This document shows, in pieces, positions 1 through 13,600 of a stretch of DNA of 64,000 nucleotides. The position numbers and the translations under genes are program-made. Each line of letters begins with the position of its first letter. The stretch's first letter is position 1. Under the pieces are notes generated by a model that ran no database searches, was not told the DNA's origin, and was given only the letters and a program-made list of their open reading frames with translations. Source of the stretch: Brachionus plicatilis (taxonomy: Eukaryota > Rotifera > Eurotatoria > Ploima > Brachionidae); NCBI GenBank assembly GCA_010279815.1, contig QEOQ01000206.1:1356854-1420853 (forward strand). Direction: 5' to 3'.

Positions 1-215
1 TTAGTGATGGTGGTAGCAGCAGCTTTGGAAGTAGTATTAGTGGAAACAGTAGTATAGGAAGCAGTAGTATCGGAGGCAGTAGTAGTGGAAGCAGTGATAG
101 TGGAAGTAGCAGTAGTAGCAGTAGTAGCAGTAGTAGCAGTAGTAGCAGCAGTAGTAGTAGCAGTAGTAGTAGCAGCAGTAGTAGCAGTAGCAGTAGTGGT
201 GGAAGTAATGATTAA
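1..215 (+). CDS. 3' end of a Ser/Gly-rich protein (partial)
   Basis: Reading from base 3, the frame is open to a TAA at 213-215 and encodes almost only serine and glycine with a few Asn, Ile, Asp and Phe. It ends in a run of about 25 Ser followed by Ser-Ser-Gly-Gly-Ser-Asn-Asp. Ser/Gly spacing in the first 110 bases is irregular, as in a low-complexity protein tail; the later AGT/AGC run could also be a plain trinucleotide repeat. The gene starts before the window, so its function cannot be told. A valine/alanine-rich frame over the same bases is a shadow of the repeat. Confidence 0.4.
   Translation, partial: SDGGSSSFGSSISGNSSIGSSSIGGSSSGSSDSGSSSSSSSSSSSSSSSSSSSSSSSSSSSSSSSGGSND
105..197. 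repeat. (AGT/AGC)n trinucleotide repeat
   Basis: A run of mixed AGT and AGC triplets, in the serine frame of the partial coding region that surrounds it. Confidence 0.85.
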
Positions 216-1612
216 AACTTTTAAATTTAATTTCGTGCAGTCTTTCATCATTAATATTAAAGATACATAATATATACTTGCTAATTGAATTTTTTTTTAA
301 CTAAATAAATATTATTTTGATTAAAAAAATAAAAAGATACTTACAATTTATTTTAATTAGAATTTTAAAAAATTTGAATAAAAATTTTAAATCATTTTGT
401 TTTAAAGGTTTCACTTTCAACATAAAAACAACGAGAAATTAAACATTTAATTATTATTATTTATTATCTATTTCAAAAATTACGCCAGATATGAAAAGTG
501 GAAAATTTTTAAAACAAATATATTTTTTTTTACATTATCAGGCATTATATCAATTCATAAGATGCATTTTCAGTTCACAATTCTCTTTAGTCAAAGCTTT
601 AACGATTCTTTGAAATTTTAATACTCAATTAAGGTTTCAATAATTTATAACTTAGACCCTATCAGAATATTAAAATTCTGAACTCATATTTTAATCATCG
701 ATTCTAGATGGCAAAGTAAAATTTTTGATTTTCATTCAAATTTCATTTTTCAAATTTGATCAGAACATTTTTAAATGCTTCATTAAATTTCATAGCAGAT
801 TTTTATATTTAATATAATATTTCAAAGCTTTATTTTTGAAATTTTTGAAAAAGGATTATAATTTGTAAAAAATGCATTGAAATTTAATTGCGCATTTAAA
901 ATGTTTTGATCAAATTTGAAAAACTAAATTTGAACAAAAATTTTACTTTCCCTCCTAGTTAGACTATAAAAAATATGTTTAAAATTTTTTTTAGATACTA
1001 TCCATTTTTCATAATTTTAGATTTGAATTGAAAAATTTCATCAACATTTCTACCCTCTGTTCCTGGTTTAGTTATGTCATCAATTTATCATCATGAAAGC
1101 ACAGATTTTAATATTTGACCTAAAAGCAAATTAAGTTTAAACTAAAAATAAAGTTTAATTTGGATATTTTTATCTTTTTTTCAAATTAATTTTAAAGATT
1201 AATCAAACAGATCATCCATTAAGATAATGATCGATACGTTGATTACTCAATTTAAAGGAATAAATTTTACCAAAATTTTTTGATGAAAATTATTTTGAAT
1301 TTTTCTAATAATGATCTTTACATGCCAAATAATCGTTTAATCATTCAAAAAATCTGCTTAGATCAATTTTAATTTTCGAAGCAAAATATTGAATTAAAAA
1401 AATTAAAACTCAAATTTTAGCTTTAAAAAAAATAAATTTTTTAAGAAAATTAAGCAAAAAAAATTATTTTGAGAAATAATTTATTCTTTAAAAACACAAA
1501 ATAATTAGCAAAATTTAACAAAAAATTAAAACTTTCGAAAATATATCATTCACTGTAAAAAAAAAATTTACAATTTTCAAACTAAAGAATGAGACCATTT
1601 AAATTCTAACAA
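216..1612. other. Intergenic, AT-rich
   Basis: Apart from the inverted-repeat element at 704-958, I see only AT-rich sequence here. It separates the end of the Ser/Gly-rich frame (+) from the end of the receptor gene (-), so both genes converge on it. Confidence 0.5.
704..958. repeat. Inverted-repeat (MITE-like) element, 255 bp
   Basis: The two ends are inverted copies of each other over about 65 bp, both starting with CTAG and continuing through GGGAAAGTAAAATTTTTG-like sequence to a shared TTTGATCA(A/G)AACATTTT. No reading frame lies inside. No target duplication could be fixed. It lies 3' of the immunoglobulin receptor gene. Confidence 0.55.
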
Positions 1613-4600
1613 CTAAACGTAATCAATTTTGTTGGGCTTGAATGTAGACGTATGATACTTATTCGGAGACTCTTCGATCAATAAATTTGTTCCTGCTGAA
1701 TTGATCGATTTTAAAACAGGCTTGAAATTTGATGAATAAATGAGTTCTTTTTTGTCAAATGGTCTTAAACATTTGCTGTTGTGATCCATGTTAACACATA
1801 GACTATTTCTTTGATTTACAAAATTTACATTCTTTTTTTTAGATTTGTTTGGATTCTTGTCATTTATAAGCGTGTAAAATTTTCCCACTTCATGCTTGGT
1901 ACAAACTTGCAGAGTCATGGACGAGCAGCCTGAAGACGAAGAAGAGCTCGAATCGCTTGACAAATTTTTTTTAGCCTCTTGATTGGTAATATATGAAAAA
2001 GAACTTGTTGGTAGACGCGAAACCATAGTCAGAGACGAGCTACTATCTAGTGGCAATTTATCCTTGAAGTGACAAGTCGGAAAAGGTGGAACAGAATTTT
2101 GAGAATCATTTATCTCTATTGAACAATTCGATTTAGCTGGCGACGCTTGATTCCAATTTTTTTTCTCAGAACTTGAATTTGATGCGTCAACATCAAGGCT
2201 TATACCACTATATTCATTCAGGCAATTTTTTACTTCTTTTGTTTGTTTTCTATTAAGACTAGACTTTAAAATTTTCGAATAATTATCTTCTAATAAAACA
2301 TGCTCATATTTTTTTCTTCCTGGTCTGTACATTTTGGCAGCCTTGCTACTATCTTGGGTAGAAAATTTATTCGTTTTGGCGTTGTATTTTATTTTATTCA
2401 CTGAAAACTCATTTGATTTTTCGCTCATATCGTCATTGTAATCGTCGCTGTTGATTAGACTACTGGTCACACTGGCACTTGTAATTCCGCTACTGGTAGC
2501 ATCACTAGTGTTTATCAAATTTGGGCTGTGAAAAATTTCAGATTTTTGATTGTTGCTCCCAGTGCTGCTGGCACTACTGGCGCTTCGACTACTTTCAATA
2601 GGATTAGAACTTATACCAGTGCTGTTGCTTTGGTAAGAAAAATTTCTAGATTTTATGGTGGTGGTCTGTAATTTTGGCTTTGCATAGTAATAGTCTCCAT
2701 CGTCGAACATATCCTCCTCCTGGTTAATAGAATTGGTCTCATTCTTAAGAATATTTACATTATCGTGCAGAAATTTTCGTTCAGCTTTGTTATTTAAATT
2801 ATATTCAACTTTTGGATGCCTGAATCTAGATAAAAAAAAAGTTATAATACAAAAAAAATCGAAGACAAAAGCGATATTAAAAAGCAGAGCAATTTTAATA
2901 TTCATTCAAGCAACTAGACTTTTTCTTTTGAGTGCTAACTTTTTTATTTAATTCAATCATCTATCATCTAGTTAAACAATTAAATATATTATTTTTTTAT
3001 TAGATTTTTATCAAATGTCTTGCAAAATTTATTTAGTAGTGAAGAAAACTTCAAACAATTATCTCGTGAACGTTCAATGCATAGATATATTTTTTCGTTT
3101 AATTATTATTTCATAGAATCATTTTCAAAGAATTTTTTTAAGGAATTAAATTAAGAAAAATAATTTAAAAAAATTTATCATTTTTTTTTTCACAAAAATA
3201 ATCTCTTCGACATCAAATTTAAAAAATATTTTCATTTTTCTTTAATCAACAAAAAAAGGAAAATTTTGATTGAACAAAAAAATAGTTCAAGAGTTAATAA
3301 AATCTAAATACATTTAAATTAAATTTGTTCGTAAAAAAAAATTTAAACTAATTTAATTTTTTTTACTAAAAAAATGATAAATTTTTTAAAATTATTTTTC
3401 TTTATTTAATTTCTTAAAAAGTTATATGAAAATAACTCTGTGAAAAAACAAATCTTTGAATTAAACGTTCACGAGATATTTGTTTGAAGTTTTCTTCACT
3501 ATTGAATAAATTCTGCAATACATTTGATGAAAAGATAATAAAAAAATATTATATTTCAATTTTTTTATAAAGTGATTAATATCAGAAACGAATAAAGAAC
3601 TTTAAAAATCATAGTATTATTTATCTAATGTGATGGATAGTTTGTCGTAATTATTTAAAAAAAAAATAAAGCAAACATTAACTATTTATTAGTAATTCTT
3701 ATTTTTGTAGTAATTAAAAAAGTTATAACAATAATTATTTTCTTATTTTCCTCTTTTTATTTTTATGTTTTTATTTTATTTTTAAACTAAAAACTTGAAG
3801 AAATAACAAGAGAATAGTAAGATTAAAAGTGTTTTTAATTAATGCATTTTTAATTATTCTAAAAATGTATATATCCAAGTATGAAATCATTAATCATTTA
3901 TTGCTATTCACTTATATCTTTAACAATCACAAGTATATTTTACGAAAATAGCTTAATTTTATACTTTACATTATTTTCCTTTTGATTGAATACATTGACA
4001 AAGTCTTCGGTTTTTAGTTTTTATAAATTTAACTATTTTCTTCTTATTTTATTCCAATTGTCTAATGATTCAAATATTTTTAAATTTTAAATCATTTAAA
4101 AATTAATTTTTAATGCATTGAATTTAAGAGATTTTATAATAAAAATGCGATTAATTGACTGCAATTTGAGAAAATGTCACTTTTTTTAAAAATTGCTCTG
4201 TTATATGTAAAAAAATTAGGCCATTTTTTGTTTAAAAAATTTAAGCAATATTTGCTTTAAGCATGCAATTCGGGTTTGATGATGAAAAGCTTAAATTTTG
4301 ACTTGTACACTCGCTTAGGGTTTAACTAGGGTTCTTAACTAACCTTTTATTTCATAAATCCTTATTTTTGTTAATAATAAATTTTTTTCATCCATTTTTC
4401 TTTTGTTTTTTTAAAAATTGCTTACAATTTATTTTTTTGAGAAAAAGAATCCAACGAAGTTGATTTCTCAGAAGATGAAGAAGATAAAAATGTTGTTGTG
4501 GCTGCTGAAGACTGAAAACCCCAATCGTCAATATCACCTTAATTTTTAAACAAAATTTGAAAAATACAAATCTTGAAAAAAATTCAAAAATACCCTTTTG

Positions 4601-7009
4601 ATGTTGCTTGACACTTTTTTCTGATTGTCTAAAAAGAACGCATGCTGTTATACTAATGGCAAGCACACATATTAATATTAAAAATATGGCTGCTAAAATC
4701 AGATCCAGTTGAGACAAGTTGTTCAAACTGTTCAGTGAAAATCTTTTGATGTAATTGCTTTTTGTTGGTTCAATTGCGTAGATCGAACTACGAAATTCTT
4801 TGACTAAATACGTAAAAAAATGCATAAAAAATTTTTGAAAATTTTCAAAATATTACTTTGGTTACTTTTTGGTTGATATCTAATTTTAAAATTTTGCGTT
4901 GGTAAGCTTTTGGAAAAAGAAGAGAACGATACAAGCTGTATTTCATAATTTTTGCCTTGTTCCAATTCTGAGTAATCGATCAAATATTTGTATGTGTCGA
5001 AATTTATGGGCTCAGTTGTTTTCCATTCGTAATTAAATTTTTTGCTAGCCATGTTTGTTGGTTTAAATCGATGATCGGTCAGCTCACGGAAATAAATCTG
5101 AAAATATTCAATATCAACCGGAGTTTGCTGAGGATAAATCCATGTGACCAAAATTCCGTTTTGTGTCTGATTTAGTTTCACATCTTGCGGGCACAATGGA
5201 AGTTCAGCTATTCAAAAAAAATCAATTAAATTTTAAATAAAAGAATATTTTAATTTTTTTTTACATAATTCTAAATCGTTTTCAGATGAGTAGTTCGAAT
5301 CGGATATAGATCGATCTTGAAAAAAAAATTAACTTTCACGGGTAAAAATTAGAAAAAAAAATTACTCTTTTTGACAAATAGTTTAATTAAAATTTCTTCT
5401 TTATAATTTAACAAATCCTTGACAAATTCTTCTTTAATTTTGCAGTAATAAAATCCCGCATCAGACGATCTTAAATTGTCCAACACTAAAGAACCATTCG
5501 AATCTATTGAATATCTATTTGAAGGTAATTTTGAGTTTATTTTAAACCATTGAACATTTTTGTGATTAGGCTGAATGTGGTCTTTCATGCAAGGAAGCGA
5601 AAATTCATTGTTTGAAGTGGTGAAGCTGATTTTTTCGAATTTCTTTGCCTCGATGAGCTCAACTTTGACAGGCTGAGATACACTTTTTTTAATAGTATTA
5701 TTACATACGCAAAAATAACTTCCTTCATCATTTTTGCCCGGATATTTTATCAACAAAGAATTGTTGGCAAGAATTTCATATTTTTCTGTATTACTAATTA
5801 AATATTGATCCTTAAACCACTCGAGAGTCGTTATACTTGGACTGGCTTTAATTACACAATCGATAATAATTGATCGTGAATTTTCAAAGGCGTAAAATGG
5901 TGAAGGAAAGGGCTCTATCTCTGGGCCATCTTAATAAAAAAAAATGAGTCAAAATTTTTTCTTTAAAACATTTTCTAAAAGTTACATAAAACATTTAAAT
6001 AAGCACTAGTGATGATCCTTTTGTTTGACGTGAAAGCATGGCATTCGTAAAAACCGGAATCAGTGCGGTAGGTTTCCAGCAAATAGAGCATTCCGTCTTG
6101 GAAAAGAGCACCTCTATCGGACCATTTGAATAAATGAGACTCAACTGAGATCGAATCTTTGAACCATTTGTAAGTAATTTCTGTGTTTGACTGTGCCAAA
6201 CATGGCCAATTTAAAATAGTGCCTTCTGTTATGGTCAAATTTTTTAAAGTCTCGGTAAAAAATAAACTACCGGAGCGAATAACTTTAGTAGTGTGCTCAA
6301 TAAACCCTACGCCATTCTCTGCTCTGCACTTATACTCGAAAATATCCGATATTTCACTATCGGACAAAGTATCCTGCAGCACTGAAGTATTTGTTTCCAT
6401 ATATCTACCATTTTTGTACCAAGTAATGCTCGGAATAGGTTTTCCTTTGGCATAACAGTAGAGTCTAATTGGCACATTTGGTTTAAAGTAGATTATTTCT
6501 TCGTTTGGATACTCGAACTCGGGCGCTATCTGGACCTGTAGATAAAACATTGATCCAGCTAGACTGTCAGCATAGGCTTTGTCAAAAAGTATTAGCCTAC
6601 ATTCATATAAGGCTTCGTCCACAGCTCGCAGACTGGTGATATTCAAATTTATTTTATCTACTACTTGAATTCTGTCTTCGAATTCCTTGGAAATATGAGG
6701 AGCATAATCGATGTTATTGGCCAAGTATTTGGCGTAGATGGGTTTATCGCTGTGCCGATTGGGACTATAGTGCTTGAACCAATTGACCAATATTGGCATT
6801 GATGGATCAGTGGACTCGAGTTTCTTCAAAAGTTGATGCTCTTCGGCACCACATTCAAGAAGAACCGGTTCTCCCAGGCGGCTTGCTCTGTTAGCCACTG
6901 GCTTTTGATTTTGAGGTGATGATTTTTTGGGGATGTAATTGTTGTTTATGTTATCATTAGATAAAACAAAATTTATTATACTTAAAATGTGGATTATTTT
7001 AAAAAACAT
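1613..7009 (-). CDS. Turtle/IGSF9/Borderless-like Ig-FN3 transmembrane receptor (7 exons)
   Basis: Exons, read on the minus strand: 7009-5986, 5929-5366, 5315-5265, 5207-4866 (or 4857), 4803-4594, 4537-4426, 2825-1613. All introns are GT-AG and all phases agree, giving about 1171-1174 residues. Start chosen at the Met that begins a signal peptide (MFFKIIHILSIINFVLS). Five Ig domains follow, each with its Cys pair (LLEC/YECR, LYCY/YKCR, WPCL/YECH, IIDC/YFCV, LPCM/YYCK), then one FN3 domain (about 548-660). A membrane helix lies at about 698-720 (LDLILAAIFLILICVLAISI) and a 450-residue Ser-rich cytoplasmic tail follows. Ig1 carries the family pattern of a KPIYAKY-type strand and DEALYECRLILFD. 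Known relatives are neuronal adhesion proteins that act in dendrite and axon patterning; that role here is inferred. Oddities: only one FN3 where Turtle has two, and a 1.6 kb last intron holding a fold-back repeat. The exon 4 donor is ambiguous (4865 or 4856); both keep phase. Confidence 0.85.
3006..3540. repeat. Fold-back element in the last receptor intron
   Basis: About 75 bp at 3006-3080 recur in inverted orientation at 3463-3540, sharing ATCTCGTGAACGTT and AGTGAAGAAAACTTCAAAC. Inverted similarity continues inward (AAGAAAAATAATTT next to TTTATCATTTTTTT), so nearly the whole 535 bp can fold on itself. No open frame is present. It is a non-autonomous palindromic element inside the 1.6 kb intron 4425-2826. 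Confidence 0.6.
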
Positions 7010-7510
7010 TTTCTGCCGATTTTTACAAACTAAACAAATTCCATCTAAACAAAATTTGGGTTTTAAATAAAAATTAAAATTCATGAAAATTTTTTAAATC
7101 TCTTGATAGAAAAATGTAAATTGATTTAAATTTTTGCTTAGTTTAACTAGGAAATTGATTGACTGGAAAATAATGGCATCAAAAGAAAGCAAAAAAAATT
7201 TTGTTTATCAATAAATTTTTGAAACAATTACAAATCAATTAAATTACGTAATAAATAAAGATTATTTTGTCATTTATTTAAGTTGCTAAATCACGCACAC
7301 TACTAGTCATACGTAAGCGATCAGTTTAAATTTAATTTTCTCAAATTTTATTTTCATTTTTCATTAAATGCTTTTAAAATAGCACATCACAAAATATCTA
7401 TAGCCTTGTTTACGGTTTAATCCAAAAAATACTAAGTCTTAATTTTAAGCTCTAATTATTTTACAAATTTTGCATAGAATTTTAATTTGACAGAAATTCT
7501 AGCATTTTAC

Positions 7511-7609
7511 CTTGAGTTTTATTTGAGGCCTGAAATTGATACTAAACATTAATAGCTCGAAAACAATCAAAACCAAGGCCATGGAAGCACTTAAAACGTC
7601 TCTTTTCAT
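7511..7609 (-). CDS. Possible alternative 5' exon of the Ig receptor
   Basis: An ATG at 7609 opens 33 codons with a hydrophobic stretch (MALVLIVFELLMFSI) and then meets a GTAAAA donor at 7510. A CAG acceptor ending at 7013 would join it in frame to the Met taken as the start of the receptor. The product would carry two hydrophobic segments at its N-terminus, which is unusual. It may therefore be an alternative first exon, an upstream frame, or chance. Confidence 0.2.
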
Positions 7610-10600
7610 TTTTGCTTTATTTCACTTAAAGTAATCTTTCTTTGACTTGGCTAAATATTTGCTCATACTCATTGAACAGTTGCCGTAAACATATCACTTT
7701 CAGCCCAGATTCCACAATAAACAATAAATGACAAAAAATAAAAAAAAAAAACCCTAAAAATTCCATATGTTTAATTAAAACTTATTAATTTTCCAGTTAT
7801 TGAATTAAATGAAGGGCATTTAAGCGTGAATCATAGGTATTTGACTAATCATGCTATTTAGGCCTTCTTAAACTCGGAACTTTTAGTCCTGATTGATTTT
7901 TTTAATCAATAATTAAAATCTAAAAATTCCCATGATATTCAGATTCAACGCTTGATTTATTCACTGTCAAACTAATCTTCATTCAGATCTAGAATAGTGT
8001 GTTGATTCAATCTTCAAACATTTTTTTATTTATCTTATCTGCATAGAACAAATTAAAAGCAAAAAAAGGATTAGAAAATTTTATTAAAAAAATATTCTTG
8101 ATAAACCAAGGTATAGAGCTGGCTAATGAAATGGCGAAACATGTGTGCTCAGGCCGAATTGTGACCACCAATCTGGATTTTAAATTTAAACCAGATATTT
8201 TTGAAGATAAAAAATATTTACAGCTTTAGAAGAAACATAAAACCTCAAAAAACATTTGAGTTGATTGCTTTATTTAATCCAAAAGTGTCGAGCGAATCGA
8301 GAGTGTCAGGCCAACAAATTTGGATTTAAAGCAGATTTTACTCATCTTTCATTTTTTTTTATCACCAAAAAAATTAAAATTTTGATGAATTTTAATTTCT
8401 CAAATTAATACTCCAAAATTGAAATTTATCCGCAAGAAGTACTTGAATTTAGAGGAATTCTAATTACTCTAAAATATTTCCTCTATGACAAGCGGAAAAG
8501 TTCTATGTTTTAATTAAATTTGAGCCTCATTCACTTTGACATTTATGTTTGACTTGTTTGGCAACTGCGACTATTTCTTCCGTGTTCAAGCTTAATTTAC
8601 TAGACTGAGATACGCTGACACAATTTGTGACTAGTAGCAAAAAAATTTATAAATTAATAAACTTATTTACAAGTGAATGACACTTTTTGAGCAAAATCAC
8701 TTGTAAAAAATAATATAAATAAATCATTTAGTAGCACACAGTTTAACTTGAAATTTGGTCACACAAAAGCGCGCCCGAGCAGGTCCTTTGATTTTGTCGG
8801 GCTCTTTTTTTTTCTATTAATTTAAATTTGGGCTCTTTGGACAAATGAAGCGTGCATTTCAAACTATTGCCAAACAATCATAGACTTTGCTGCTTCATAT
8901 GATGCCTATTTTTATAAGCAACAAAAAATAGAAATTTTTGAATATTTTTAATCTTTTCCAAGTCTAGCTTTAGCTTATCTATTTTCTTTGAAATCGATCG
9001 CCTATACAAATATTTCAATTAACTAATTTGTTGGCTACAGAGCGCTTTCAAGTGCCTAATTCTGTTTATTCTAGTCAAAAATGTTTTGTTCTTGGCGATT
9101 TGAAATATTTTCAATTTTGTAGATTAATTTTTTGGATAAGATTTTAATCCTAATGGGTCTTTAAACTAGCCATAAATTATTTTCCATATATCCGCATCCC
9201 ATGAGCTAATTTAATTCAAATTTAATACAACAGGGCTTTACGAAACTCAATGCAAATTGAACAAAAACATCTCCCTTTTTTTTTTAAATTTAAATTAAAA
9301 AAATTTTCAAAAAAATTTTTTTTTGTCCCAAAATTAATTTTTGTTTAGCTTTCTGAGTTAAAAAATTGGTTGATGAAGAGCATGTGAAAGTCGATTCCTC
9401 AGTCAAACTCCATACTGGTCAAAAAGATTCAGATGGTATCAAAAAAAAAAAAAAAAAAAACTGATTCAATTTTTACATAAAATGGTTTCACCATGTTAGA
9501 GAGTACTCTAAACTTATTTTTAAAAAACCTTAATTTTTGTAACACTTGTAACTTATCATATAATTCAAAGTCATCTTATTTTACAAAAAAAAGGGAAATA
9601 TTTATAAATAAATAAATATTTTCCTTTATTATTTTTAAATAAGAAAGCCGCAATTATGGCGATTTTGGGAGTTGGAGCGTCAATCATGGACCTCCAGTAC
9701 TCTTATTAAAATTACTAATATATTTAAGATTGTACAATAGTGATAATAAATATTGTCTAATAAACACATAAAAAATTAAAAACAAAAAATTTTTTTTTTT
9801 GCATTTGATTAGTACTTTATTATGTTTTCCTCTTAGAAATGAAATATAATAGTTGTTCTAATTAATTAATTTTTCAATTCTTTTTTTCGCTGAAATAAAA
9901 TAAATTTTTAACAAAACTTACACGTATCTTACGTGAATTTCTTTTTATTTTTTTTGAGATAATTTACGTGAAAATAAACCATCAAATAAAGAAATTAAAG
10001 AAGAAATGAAAGTATCTTTGTTCAGTTTGCAGTGAATTTCTCAGTTCAATTGTCATTTGATTCCAATTCAAGTGCTCTCTAAAACCTATTCGTAAGTCTT
10101 GATCGCTGGGATTATTTAAATAGACTCTTTATTTCCAAAACAAGCGTATTAAATACTTTGGTATTCTAAGCTCGGTATTTATATCTTTTACTCTAGCATT
10201 TAGCTCACCATGAACCTGTATCTGGTCTTGGATGAAAACCGTAGCAAAAATTAAATAAATATTTAAACTTTTTTGTTTTTATCTAGATTAGAGCAGACTA
10301 ATTGGGGCGCCTTTTTTTAATTGTAAAATTAAAGCCGGCGATTAGGTCTGATCCCAGCCAGAAGCCCTAATCGCATGGCCATTTATCTAAAAATTTTTAT
10401 CTTTAAATTTTTGGACCTGACCGGCTCTTTTCTCAATTTTGTGGTGAAACTAAAGAAATGTGATTCTGAGAAACAAGGCTGAAATACGATAGGTTTGTGC
10501 TGGCATAAATGGCTTGAAATGTCTGCGAAACAAACATGTGGAATAACAAATACTCTTAAGCTAACAAAACACATCTCAGCTCTTGGCCTGAACGTGATTT

Positions 10601-13600
10601 GTAAAAAAATGCAAAAATTGTACACAGGCTGACAACTTAATCGTTGTACTCGAGGAAGAAACTAAACTTGTTTGTAAAACAAGGCCTCGAGGGTCGAAAG
10701 GATTTTGTGTGGCCATGAGCAAATCGGCTGATAATGGCTATCTATTTAAAATCGATTCGAAAATTGTTGTCAACATTTGACACTCGAGCAAACATGTAAT
10801 TAAGATTGGTAACAGTCTAACGATTCCATTGTTGAATGTTAATAATAAGGTAGAGAGTCTAGATTAAGATCGATAATCATTTTTTGTTGGTAATGATTTT
10901 TGAAAATCGGATATCATTTAAAGTGTTGTTTGTTCCTGTAGCGTATCGAGGCCACCTCATGTTGTGTGCGTTTATTGTTTGGCTATCTGTGGCGATTCTA
11001 AAGGAAACAAATTTTCAAGCTAATCTGTTCAAACTATTCGCGTATTATCTTAGGCCTACCGTCATAAACAAACAATGGCCAAAGAAAATATTTGCTCGGC
11101 TCATGTCCGAATAAAGAAAACTAAACATTAATGTTACGCTTGAGAGACCCGCAACCGAGAGAGTGTTTTCATTGAATTTTTGTTTATCTATCAAAGTCTT
11201 TTAATAAAAATTTTATTGCTTTTTTATTTTTATTAACAACTTCCTTTTGAGCCTTTGCAAATAGCTTATCATCTAGTGAACAATAAAATCGATATCTATG
11301 CTTTTTTTGACTATGGCTTAATAGAACAAACTAGCCGCTTATAGACAGTCATACAGGCAATTAGCGTCAAGGCTCTTCTAAAACCTTTTCAAACCATCTT
11401 CAGGTTTTTGATCTTGAAAATTTTCTAAAAAAAAAAAGGGGAATATTTTTTTATTAATTTGAATTAAATTGAAAAAAATAATTTGTTCTCAGGAACCAAA
11501 TTACCTTAAGCGATAAATATTAATTCTGTCAAGATCTAAAAACAATAATTTTGTGCGTCACAAATGACAACTTTTAATTTAAAGTCTACTCATTGTGGCT
11601 TGGTTGCACAATAGTTTTATGAGACTTGTTCCATGGCTAAAAAATTTCTAACCTGAATTAAATTAATTTTTTTCATTTTTTATGTTTATTTTTCTCAAAT
11701 AAAAATTTTGTTTTTATCTCTTTTTTAAAATTGATAGCAACAAAAATTCTAAATTTTATAAATTATTGACTATTTTTTTCAATAAATATTGATTAAAAAT
11801 TATTTTATTAAAATTCTCTTAATATTTATTAGTTTTTGTTCATAAAAAAATAGATGAATATTTTCTAATTTAAAAATAAGCTTAAATGAGCATAACATCG
11901 TAAAAAATGCATTTTTTTCTGAATAGAAACCACTAGCACTTTAGTTGTAACATCAAAATAATGCTTTTATTTATTATCTTTTACAATGGCTTATTAAAAA
12001 CGCTCAAATTTTTAATTAAAAATTAAAAAAAATCGCAAATAATTGACTTAAAAATTCAAAATTTACAAAAAACTAAATATTAAAAAAATTCCTATATTTT
12101 AGAAAATATCTTCAAGTCAAAAATTAATAAATTTTCCATCTGTTCGACCGGTGATTAAAATAAATGGCTAGATTTAGAGTTTTATTAGAAATAAGATTAT
12201 GTTTTAATAGTAAATTCCAATAAAGGAAAGCTATTAGAAATCAATATTTATGACATTATTGTGAAATTTAGTGAGGTACAAAAAAGTATTGAACTAAATT
12301 TTTCTTTTAATGTAAAATAAGTTCTTCAAGAGAAAGAAAAATCGGTGCATCATTTTTAATTTCTGCAAAATTTTCTAAGTCTAAATATTTGGAATTAAAA
12401 TCCTGATAATATTCCAGAATAATGGCACTTAATGAAAAAATAAAATTTGTTTTATATTCTAATTTAACATTTTTTACAAGTATTTTCAATCGCCTCAAAA
12501 AAAGACTTTGGTCCATTTTAGACTGCCTGAGCTAACCTCTTATGTTATTTAACAAAAAATAAAATCTTTTTTTATCTTTTTTGTAATTACAAAACTAATT
12601 ATTAACTTAATAAAAATATGAGATTTTTTTACATTTTTGCCTTGCTCTTTTATACTGAATTTAACAAAACGGTAGTTTACCATTTGTTATTTTATTAAAA
12701 GTAACAAATCCTAATTAGAATATTTAAATAGTTTTTACAAGTCGGCGCCAAATGATTCAAGTTTATGAGAAGTGCTGAAAATAAATATTTTTTTAAACGA
12801 TTATAGTTTAAAATGTTTACAAACTAAAATCAGTAAGCTAATTATTTTTATCTTAGATTAGCCTTTTCGGCGAATACTAGTTAGTTTAATGATAAATAGA
12901 TTTGCCGGCCAAATTAGAGAGCTTCAAGTGGAATTTAGATGCGTGTTTGTCCGCTAGATTTTGGACTTATTGGTATGCTTTGTTTGATTAGCTTATCTCG
13001 TTTCCAAACACCGAGATTCAAGCACTTTTAATACCTTTGTTTTGATTGATGTTTAAATAATGTAATTTGATGCTAAGCGCATTAAAATTGCCTGTCACGC
13101 TTATCTCTTTTATCAAGTTTAAAAAAAAAGTTCGGACCAACTTTAACTAAACTACATGTTTACTCTATCACACTAAATGCAAACGTCTTAACTTTTAAAA
13201 TTTACTTCTAATTTTTAATTTTAATTAATGATTAATTTTGTTAGTCTAGCTTAATTTTATTTAAAAAAAAAAAGAAATAATTTTGTTTGGCTTTATCGAT
13301 AACAAAGCCAGGAAAGTAAAAAATTTAAATATCCAGATTTAGTGATTGTAATGGATTTATTAGTGAAAGCAATAAAATTCGAAATTTAATACCGAGCATA
13401 TAATTATAAAGCACCTGGCAAAATCTAATGGTAACGGGTTATATTCGGTCAAAAATTTCAACTTATTCGAATGGAATTTTTGAGACCTATTCGAATATAT
13501 TTAACAAGTTAACTCAATGATGGATAATCGATTAAGAAAATATATCGACTGTTTCTATTTGTGTGTCTCCGAAAATTCTTAAAATTTGCTTTTCAAAAAA

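Noticed and set aside
85..270. Val/Ala-rich open frame
   Set aside because: Out-of-frame reading of the AGT/AGC repeat; the serine frame fits better and has a plausible end.
6183..6455. 90-codon plus-strand frame inside the receptor exon
   Set aside because: Antisense shadow of the Ig2-Ig3 coding sequence.
10383..11114. Two open frames of 76-80 codons
   Set aside because: No motif, no splice partner and no coding-like composition; they lie in a richer sequence island that may be regulatory.
12307..12516. 69-codon open frame (-)
   Set aside because: Lys/Leu/Ile-rich peptide typical of chance frames in AT-rich DNA; no family features.
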